Of a DNA stretch of 5,704 nt, positions 1-4,055 are shown piece by piece (within the stretch, counting starts at the first letter, position 1; each line of letters starts with the position of its first letter). A program made the position numbers and the translations under genes. The notes below the pieces were generated by a model that was given only the letters and a program-made list of their open reading frames with translations, was not told where the DNA came from and did no database searches. The DNA is from an uncultured Lachnospiraceae bacterium (GTDB taxonomy: Bacteria; Bacillota; Clostridia; Lachnospirales; Lachnospiraceae): NCBI GenBank assembly GCA_947175775.1, contig CAMWNY010000188.1, positions 1 to 5,704 on the forward strand, written 5' to 3'.

Positions 1-106
1 TTTCAATTCTTCCGATTTTTTGTTTCTTATTTTTGCTACAACCGTTAGGCAGTTTTTACAAAACACAATTTCGTTTTTCACCGCCGGATTTCCACAAGAA
101 AACGTG

Positions 107-185
107 TTCATTTCTGTGGATAATGTGGATAAGTCGGTGTATAAGTCCATTTTTCGCATTTTCTCCCTTCATTTTCTGTGGATAT
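107..185. promoter_or_regulatory. Cluster of DnaA-box-like sites
   Basis: Two perfect DnaA boxes, TGTGGATAA (reverse complement of TTATCCACA), stand head-to-tail with no gap at 115-123 and 124-132. A third site, GGTGTATAA at 136-144, differs from TGTGNATAA at one position. A fourth, TGTGGATAT at 177-185, differs only at its last base. All four face the same way. The block TTCATTT(T)CTGTGGATA occurs twice (107-122 and 168-184) and differs by one inserted T, so two of the boxes sit in a longer iteron-like direct repeat. Such clusters mark oriC next to dnaA in Firmicutes and also occur as origin-distal DnaA clusters that tune initiation or transcription. I see no run of DnaA-trio repeats beside the boxes, and no dnaA, dnaN or rpmH sequence in the window. 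The sites are plain to see; the role is inferred. Confidence 0.6.
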
Positions 186-237
186 GTTGTGAACGTATGA
201 AAAAATGACGGTTGTGTCATAAAATCATTTTTCTATC

Positions 238-276
238 TTTTTGTGCAGTTTTTTCAGGGCAAAAAACACGCAAAAA
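238..276. repeat. AT-rich imperfect hairpin downstream of the NlpC/P60 terminator
   Basis: An inverted repeat can fold into two stacked stems. The inner one is GTTTTTT (248-254) with AAAAAAC (261-267) around the 6-nt loop CAGGGC. The outer one is TTTTTGTG (238-245) with CGCAAAAA (269-276), including one G-T wobble. A small internal loop (C246, A247 against A268) separates them. It lies just beyond the terminator of the NlpC/P60 gene and before the DnaA-box cluster. It may be a backup terminator or simply poly-A/T tract pairing. No function is claimed. Confidence 0.35.
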
Positions 277-295
277 ACAAGCAGGGCAGATACAG

Positions 296-330
296 AAAAA
301 AGGAACACAAACCCCCAAGATTTGTGTTCC
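296..330 (-). terminator. Rho-independent terminator of the NlpC/P60 gene
   Basis: A perfect 10-bp stem, GGAACACAAA (302-311) with TTTGTGTTCC (321-330), encloses a 9-nt loop. On the minus strand the stem is followed at once by six T residues (plus-strand A296-A301). It begins 17 bp past the stop codon of the NlpC/P60 gene and has the right polarity to end that transcript. The plus-strand side has no immediate T tract, so it is unlikely to work in both directions. Confidence 0.9.
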
Positions 331-347
331 AATAATTGCTTTTTCTA

Positions 348-2018
348 TTAAAAGATTCTTCTTACCGTAAGAACTTTTCTGTACGATGCATTCGATACGA
401 TAATACCTGTCTTCGATGTGCTGGCGTGTACAATCTGTCCATTGCCTACATAAAGACCTACATGACCGGAATAGCATACAATGTCACCCGGCTGTGCATT
501 CTCAAGTCCGCCAACGTCAGATCCTAAACCTCTCATCGCAGATGACGAATGCGGAAGACCTACACCAAAGTTTGCATATACACTCATTACAAAACCGGAG
601 CAGTCCGCACCGTTTGTAAGGCTTGAACCGCCGTATACATACGGATTTCCAACAAACTGTGTCGCATAGTTGATAACTTCCTTACCCATTGCGCTTCCTT
701 CAGACGATGCCGCAGTTCCCTGTGCTGCCGCAATAACTTCCTGATTTGCTTCGGATCTTGCTGCCTGCTGCGCCGCTCTTGCAGACTCGGTTGCCGCCGC
801 TGCTGCCCTTGCTTCTTCGCGCGCCTTTGCTTCCTTCGCAAGTCTCGCTTCCTCTTCCTCTTTCGATTCCGCATGTACAAAGTCTGTTCTCAGACTTACA
901 TAATCTCTTGAAACGTAGCCGTCGCCTTCCTCAATGGCAATCTTTACCCAGCCGTCAAGCTCCTCAACTACGACCAATTCTTCTTCAATCGGAACAAGTC
1001 CCAACACTGCGGACTCCGTACTTGCCTCCTGACGAACCTTCAGGGTTGTCGTATTGACAATCGCGTATGTTGTTCCGACTTCCTTTGCAAGTGCCTCTGC
1101 CTCGTCACCGACAACGCAGAACTCACCTTTCACATAGCCTGTACAGTTACCGGAAGTAATCTTGTACCAGCCGTTTTCTTCTTCAATAAATTCACCAACC
1201 GACTTATCATACAGCTTTCCGACAATCTCGCCTTCCTCGCTCGGCATGCTTCTTACGTTCACGTAATTGCTTACCCTTGCGATTACAAGACCCGAAAAGT
1301 CCTGCGCTTCCTCAACGGTTTCGGTTTCTTCCTCAGTTGTCTCCTCTTCGGTTACTTCTTCCGTTGTCTCGCTGTCAGCTGTTTCCGTTTCTATATCTTC
1401 GTACGTATCGGTAGCCGAAAAACCTGCGCTCGTTCTCACATCTTCGTCATCTGAAGATATATCCGTGGTCTGCTCAGCCTCTTCTGCTTCCTTTATTGCC
1501 TCAATCAGCGATTCCATTGTCTGAGTTGTCTCTGTCTCATCATACTCAGGCTCCGCTGCATCTGCCTGCTCGCTATCCTCCTGAACATCTTCCTGTGTAG
1601 AAAGTTCAGGAATTGTTTCCGTCTCTATTTCAGCAATTGTTCCAAGAACGTCCTGCATTACATCTGCAGATGCCTTAGACTTCACTGTTGTAGGATTTAC
1701 AAGGACTGCACTTACAGGTGCATCTGCCATTGCAACTTTCTCTGATGCAAGCAGTATGTTGTGCTGTAATCCTGACACACTTTCGAGATATGCAATATTC
1801 TGAATCACATCATCCTGAAGATCCTGTATTGTACTTCCTTGTTCTACTACTGCACCAAAACCTGCCGACGGCATATCTGCCGCACTATGAATCTTTGTCT
1901 GAAGCGTCGGTGCATCTGCTGAATTATGAATTTTTGCCTCAAGTGTCATTTGGTATCCGGAAAGAGCCATCGTACCTACAAGGGTACATGCCGCAATCCT
2001 AACGCCGCGCTTGTTCAT
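348..2018 (-). CDS. Secreted SH3b-NlpC/P60 peptidoglycan endopeptidase
   Basis: This 556-residue protein is predicted to be exported and to cut peptide stems of peptidoglycan. A signal peptide is visible: basic KRGVR at 3-7, hydrophobic stretch about 8-20, possible cleavage after Ala28. A 13-residue near-repeat follows (29-41 and 42-54), then a Glu/Thr/Asp-rich linker (about 129-240). Two bacterial SH3 domains, likely wall-binding, span about 243-302 and 318-376. An Ala/Glu/Arg-rich helical linker (about 384-432) leads to the NlpC/P60 domain (about 445-556). The catalytic triad is intact: Cys473 in ADCSGFV, His519 in SGHVGLYVG and His531 in IVHAST. The start is the ATG at 2018, with GGAGGA seven bases upstream; an in-frame TTG at 2033 overlaps that ribosome binding site and is unlikely. 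The gene stands alone, with its own promoter region, WalR-like boxes and terminator. The class is certain; bond specificity (probably gamma-D-Glu to diamino acid, as in the family) is inferred. Cys291 and Cys301 in the first SH3b domain could form a disulfide. Confidence 0.95.
   Translation of the reverse strand: MNKRGVRIAACTLVGTMALSGYQMTLEAKIHNSADAPTLQTKIHSAADMPSAGFGAVVEQGSTIQDLQDDVIQNIAYLESVSGLQHNILLASEKVAMADAPVSAVLVNPTTVKSKASADVMQDVLGTIAEIETETIPELSTQEDVQEDSEQADAAEPEYDETETTQTMESLIEAIKEAEEAEQTTDISSDDEDVRTSAGFSATDTYEDIETETADSETTEEVTEEETTEEETETVEEAQDFSGLVIARVSNYVNVRSMPSEEGEIVGKLYDKSVGEFIEEENGWYKITSGNCTGYVKGEFCVVGDEAEALAKEVGTTYAIVNTTTLKVRQEASTESAVLGLVPIEEELVVVEELDGWVKIAIEEGDGYVSRDYVSLRTDFVHAESKEEEEARLAKEAKAREEARAAAAATESARAAQQAARSEANQEVIAAAQGTAASSEGSAMGKEVINYATQFVGNPYVYGGSSLTNGADCSGFVMSVYANFGVGLPHSSSAMRGLGSDVGGLENAQPGDIVCYSGHVGLYVGNGQIVHASTSKTGIIVSNASYRKVLTVRRIF
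1857..1934 (-). repeat. 39-bp tandem near-duplication coding two KIH..AD.P units
   Basis: Just after the signal peptide, residues 29-41 (KIHNSADAPTLQT) are followed directly by a diverged copy at 42-54 (KIHSAADMPSAGF). The DNA is also visibly alike: ATGAATTTTTGCCTCAAG against ATGAATCTTTGTCTGAAG on the plus strand. A shorter, weaker echo, KVAMADAP, occurs at residues 94-101. It looks like an in-frame tandem duplication at the mature N-terminus. The function is unknown. Confidence 0.65.
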
Positions 2019-2025
2019 GATTAAT

Positions 2026-2031
2026 TCCTCC
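2026..2031 (-). promoter_or_regulatory. Ribosome binding site fixing the NlpC/P60 start
   Basis: GGAGGA on the minus strand lies seven bases before the ATG at 2018. It overlaps the alternative in-frame TTG codon at 2033, which would itself have no properly placed Shine-Dalgarno. The site therefore selects the ATG and a 556-residue product with a conventional signal peptide. Confidence 0.9.
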
Positions 2032-2078
2032 AACTGTGGTGTATAAGTTCGTTTGGTGTATTGTATTTTATGTCAATT

Positions 2079-2095
2079 ATTACAAATTTGTTACA
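2079..2095 (-). promoter_or_regulatory. WalR (YycF)-like operator, proximal copy
   Basis: The minus strand reads TGTAAC-AAATT-TGTAAT, an exact match to the direct-repeat consensus TGTWAH-N5-TGTWAH established for the wall-homeostasis regulator WalR in Bacillus and Staphylococcus. The site points toward the NlpC/P60 gene and ends 60 bp upstream of its ATG. It lies just downstream of the TTGACA promoter candidate (2106-2134). It also overlaps where the -35 of a second possible promoter would be (-10 TACAAT at 2065-2060, poor -35), an arrangement that suits activation. Binding is inferred; the motif is AT-rich and can arise by chance. Confidence 0.5.
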
Positions 2096-2105
2096 CCCTT
2101 GAAAT

Positions 2106-2134
2106 AAATTATCATATATTTTCGTACTTGTCAA
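2106..2134 (-). promoter_or_regulatory. Sigma-A-type promoter candidate for the NlpC/P60 gene
   Basis: A perfect -35 hexamer TTGACA (2134-2129) is followed after 17 bp by TAATTT (2111-2106) carrying an extended -10 TG dinucleotide. A better hexamer, GATAAT (2113-2108), overlaps it at 15-bp spacing. Transcription would begin near 2100 and give a leader of about 80 nt before the ATG at 2018. Two further TTGACA hexamers occur nearby (2173-2168 and 2076-2071), but neither has a good -10 at 16-18 bp. This is therefore the best of several candidates. Confidence 0.55.
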
Positions 2135-2206
2135 GCGTTGGTTTACCATTAAAAATTGATAATTAAATGTCAATCCAGGGGGATTTCGACCTTTCCTTTC
2201 CTTATT

Positions 2207-2223
2207 TTTACAAAATTATTACA
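2207..2223 (-). promoter_or_regulatory. WalR (YycF)-like operator, distal copy
   Basis: The minus strand reads TGTAAT-AATTT-TGTAAA, a second exact match to TGTWAH-N5-TGTWAH. It has the same orientation as the proximal box and sits 128 bp further upstream. It lies about 73 bp upstream of the TTGACA hexamer at 2134, within reach for activation. Two exact copies in one short intergenic region ahead of a cell-wall hydrolase make the regulatory reading more credible than either alone. AT-richness still makes chance matches easier. Confidence 0.45.
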
Positions 2224-2342
2224 TATTTGTGTGTTTTTTTCATACATGACATTTCTTTTTTGTTCCATTTAATGCAAATATAATTTACATAAACAAAGAA
2301 ATTTTGTAACAATTAATTTATGAACTTTTTGTGAATTTTCTT

Positions 2343-3254
2343 TCAAATCTTTAGCAAATAATTCTGTACGGCGTTGACTGCGTTTGCTCCGTCCGCTACT
2401 GCCGTAATAATCTGCCGCATGGGTTTTAATCTTATGTCACCTGCCGCGTAAATCCCTCTGCCAGAAGCAATACAGTCTTCCCCTGCTTTGATATAGCCGC
2501 GTTCGTCCATTTCCACAAGTTCCCGAAACAATTCTGTGTTTGGCACAATGCCTACTGCAATGAATATTCCGTTAACATTTAACTCACTCGTCTGCTGATT
2601 CTTCTTATTATATATCATGATTTTTTCGACAGTATTCGTTCCACAGATTTCGGTAACCTCGCTGTCCCATATTATTTCGACATTTTCCTTTGCAAAAAGC
2701 TGCTCTTGTAAGCTGTTTACGGCTCTAAGCGTATCCCTTCTGTGAATCAGATAAACTTTCTTGCAAAGCTTTGACAAAAAGATTGCGTCCTCTACCGCAA
2801 CATCACCTCCGCCGACAACTGCGGCAACCCTGTTTTTAAAAAATGCACCGTCACATGTCGCGCAGTAGGAAACACCCATTCCAGAAAGTTTTTCCTCCCC
2901 GGGTATCCCAAGTTTGGAATGGGTTGCGCCAGTGGCTAAAATCAGCGTCTTTGCCTCATAATCGCCCTCATATCCATGCACAATTTTTTTATCACCTTTA
3001 TCCTCGATGGACTGTACCTCGTCCGTAATAAATTCTGTTCCCAGCTTGTCTGCATGCTCCCTGAATTTATCCGAAAGTCCGCCGCCGGTCTCTCCCATCA
3101 GTCCGAGATAATTGTCCACCTCATACGTATTTAACACCTGCCCGCCGCTAATCGGGCTTTGATCAATCACTGCAAATGAAATCCCCGCTCTTGCCGCATA
3201 TACTGCTGCTCCCAGTCCTGCCGGACCTGCGCCCAGTATTAATACATCATACAT
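2343..3254 (-). CDS. trxB: Thioredoxin-disulfide reductase (NADPH-type flavoprotein)
   Basis: This cytoplasmic flavoprotein of 303 residues, close to the usual low-molecular-weight TrxB length, is expected to pass electrons from NADPH through FAD and a redox disulfide to thioredoxin. The FAD-binding Rossmann motif GAGPAG is at 8-13, the redox-active CATC at 131-134 (followed by DG), and the NADPH-domain motif GGGDVAVEDA at 148-157. HRRD at 171-174 fits contact with the NADPH 2'-phosphate, and the C-terminal FAD motif AGD is at 271-273, followed by RQ and TAVADGANAV. HRR favours an NADPH enzyme over the ferredoxin- or flavin-dependent variants of some clostridia. The start ATG at 3254 follows AAAGGAG and a closer AGGA. 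It lies 55 bp after the SDR gene and is probably co-transcribed with it. No thioredoxin gene is adjacent, so the partner could be another thioredoxin- or glutaredoxin-like protein; the symbol rests on family resemblance. Confidence 0.93.
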   Translation of the reverse strand: MYDVLILGAGPAGLGAAVYAARAGISFAVIDQSPISGGQVLNTYEVDNYLGLMGETGGGLSDKFREHADKLGTEFITDEVQSIEDKGDKKIVHGYEGDYEAKTLILATGATHSKLGIPGEEKLSGMGVSYCATCDGAFFKNRVAAVVGGGDVAVEDAIFLSKLCKKVYLIHRRDTLRAVNSLQEQLFAKENVEIIWDSEVTEICGTNTVEKIMIYNKKNQQTSELNVNGIFIAVGIVPNTELFRELVEMDERGYIKAGEDCIASGRGIYAAGDIRLKPMRQIITAVADGANAVNAVQNYLLKI

Positions 3255-3281
3255 TTTAATAATCCTGCTCCTTTCTTAACT

Positions 3282-3301
3282 TGCAAATTTGCGAATTTGC
3301 A
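3282..3301. repeat. Perfect intergenic hairpin between the SDR and trxB genes
   Basis: TGCAAATT (3282-3289) pairs perfectly with AATTTGCA (3294-3301) around a 4-nt loop, an 8-bp stem within the 55-bp gap. On the minus strand it is followed by AAGTTAAG rather than a T tract, so it is not a standard terminator. It could act as an mRNA processing or stabilising hairpin between co-transcribed genes. The structure is seen; the role is a guess. Confidence 0.45.
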
Positions 3302-3309
3302 CATTTCTC

Positions 3310-4038
3310 CTACATCCACCCGCCGTCAAGCGTGATAACCTGTCCTACAAGATAACCACTATCCTGTTCGCCACACAGCATTCCCACAAGCTGCGCCACG
3401 TCCTTTGGTTTTCCAATCCGATCCGCAGGAATTTCTCCGACCAGCTGCGCCTGCTCCTGCCTGTTCAGGTGACCGTTCATATCGGTATCAATCAGCCCGC
3501 AGGCAATCGCATTCACCTGAATATTGCTCGGCGCAAGCTCCTTTGCAAGCGCCCTTGTAAAGGCATTCACGCCGCCCTTAGACGCGGAATACGCAACCTC
3601 CATTGACGCGCCCACGGTTCCCCAAACCGATGAGATATTGATTATTTTACCCTTTTTTCGCCGTATCATTTCCGGAACCGCATATTTACATGTCAGGAAA
3701 CATGAACTGAGGTTTATATCAATAACCTCCCGCCACTGCGCATACGACATGTCCGTCAAAAGCCCGATATGCGAAATCCCCGCATTGTTGACAAGCACAT
3801 CAAGATACGGAATGTCCGCGAACATTCCGGAAAGCTTTTCCTCATCACAGACCGAAAAGCAATATGCCCTGCAATGTATTCCATATGCTTCCTCAAGCGT
3901 ATGCTTTACATCCAAAAGCATTGCTTCGTTTTTATGACATGTCAAAAACAAGTCATATCCATTCCTGGCAAGCTCCTCTGCGATTGCTTTTCCGATACCT
4001 CTTGACGCCCCCGTCACCAACGCTGTTTTCCGTTCCAT
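3310..4038 (-). CDS. Short-chain dehydrogenase/reductase, FabG superfamily, YmfI-like
   Basis: A 242-residue classical SDR that should use NADP(H) to reduce or oxidise a carbonyl/alcohol in the cytoplasm. It shows the cofactor motif TGASRGIG (9-16), NNAG (84-87), and the catalytic tetrad Asn109, Ser137, Tyr150 and Lys154 (YSASK). It also has the C-terminal GQVITLDGGWM typical of FabG-like proteins. The stretch from 136, SSVWGTVGASMEVAYS, resembles B. subtilis YmfI, the reductase that matures the 5-aminopentanone group on EF-P, more than FabG, which as I recall has a GNPGQANY-type segment. Cys180 replaces the usual proline of the PG motif after the active site. There are no fatty-acid synthesis genes nearby. 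The start ATG at 4038 is preceded by AAGGA about seven bases away, and the gene lies 17 bp after the HD-GYP sensor gene, so they are probably one operon. SDR membership is certain; the choice between EF-P reductase, 3-oxoacyl-ACP reductase and another substrate is not settled. Confidence 0.9.
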   Translation of the reverse strand: MERKTALVTGASRGIGKAIAEELARNGYDLFLTCHKNEAMLLDVKHTLEEAYGIHCRAYCFSVCDEEKLSGMFADIPYLDVLVNNAGISHIGLLTDMSYAQWREVIDINLSSCFLTCKYAVPEMIRRKKGKIINISSVWGTVGASMEVAYSASKGGVNAFTRALAKELAPSNIQVNAIACGLIDTDMNGHLNRQEQAQLVGEIPADRIGKPKDVAQLVGMLCGEQDSGYLVGQVITLDGGWM

Positions 4039-4055
4039 GCCTCTGTCCTTTTTCC

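Larger units (their letters stand above)
2019..2342. other. AT-rich intergenic region upstream of the NlpC/P60 gene
   Basis: These 324 bp hold no plausible gene. Besides the promoter candidate, ribosome binding site and two WalR-like boxes listed separately, they contain two WalR half-sites: TTTACA at 2284-2289, which is TGTAAA on the minus strand, and TGTAAC at 2305-2310 on the plus strand. They also hold a purine-rich patch on the minus strand around 2176-2201. No convincing terminator for the thioredoxin-reductase-like gene is visible, so some read-through is possible. I see no ydaO/c-di-AMP riboswitch pattern, although that element often precedes NlpC/P60 genes in Firmicutes. Confidence 0.7.

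Noticed and set aside
20..208. Plus-strand 62-codon reading frame from a TTG
   Set aside because: It has no ribosome binding site and its second half is made of the DnaA-box repeats, so the peptide looks like a by-product of that DNA.
201..232. AAAAATGA/TCATTTTT inverted repeat as a terminator
   Set aside because: The stem is almost entirely A-T with a 16-nt loop, and no gene ends at it in either direction.
217..477. Minus-strand 86-codon frame overlapping the end of the NlpC/P60 gene
   Set aside because: It overlaps the conserved NlpC/P60 coding end in another frame and runs through the terminator.
587..880. Minus-strand Arg/Gln-rich 97-codon frame
   Set aside because: This is an out-of-frame reading of the Ala/Glu/Arg-rich linker of the NlpC/P60 gene; the basic composition follows from that linker.
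1267..1524. Plus-strand Ser/Val-rich 85-codon frame
   Set aside because: This is the antisense reading of the Glu/Thr-rich linker; its low complexity mirrors the real gene.
1986..1997. Lipobox-like IAAC at residues 8-11 of the NlpC/P60 protein
   Set aside because: The cysteine lies before most of the hydrophobic core, too early for a lipoprotein signal peptide.
2019..2033. TTG at 2033 as the NlpC/P60 start
   Set aside because: The codon overlaps the GGAGGA ribosome binding site that serves the ATG at 2018.
2034..2342. ydaO/c-di-AMP riboswitch upstream of the NlpC/P60 gene
   Set aside because: The region is AT-rich and lacks the GC-rich conserved segments and length of that riboswitch; the likely leader is only about 35-80 nt.
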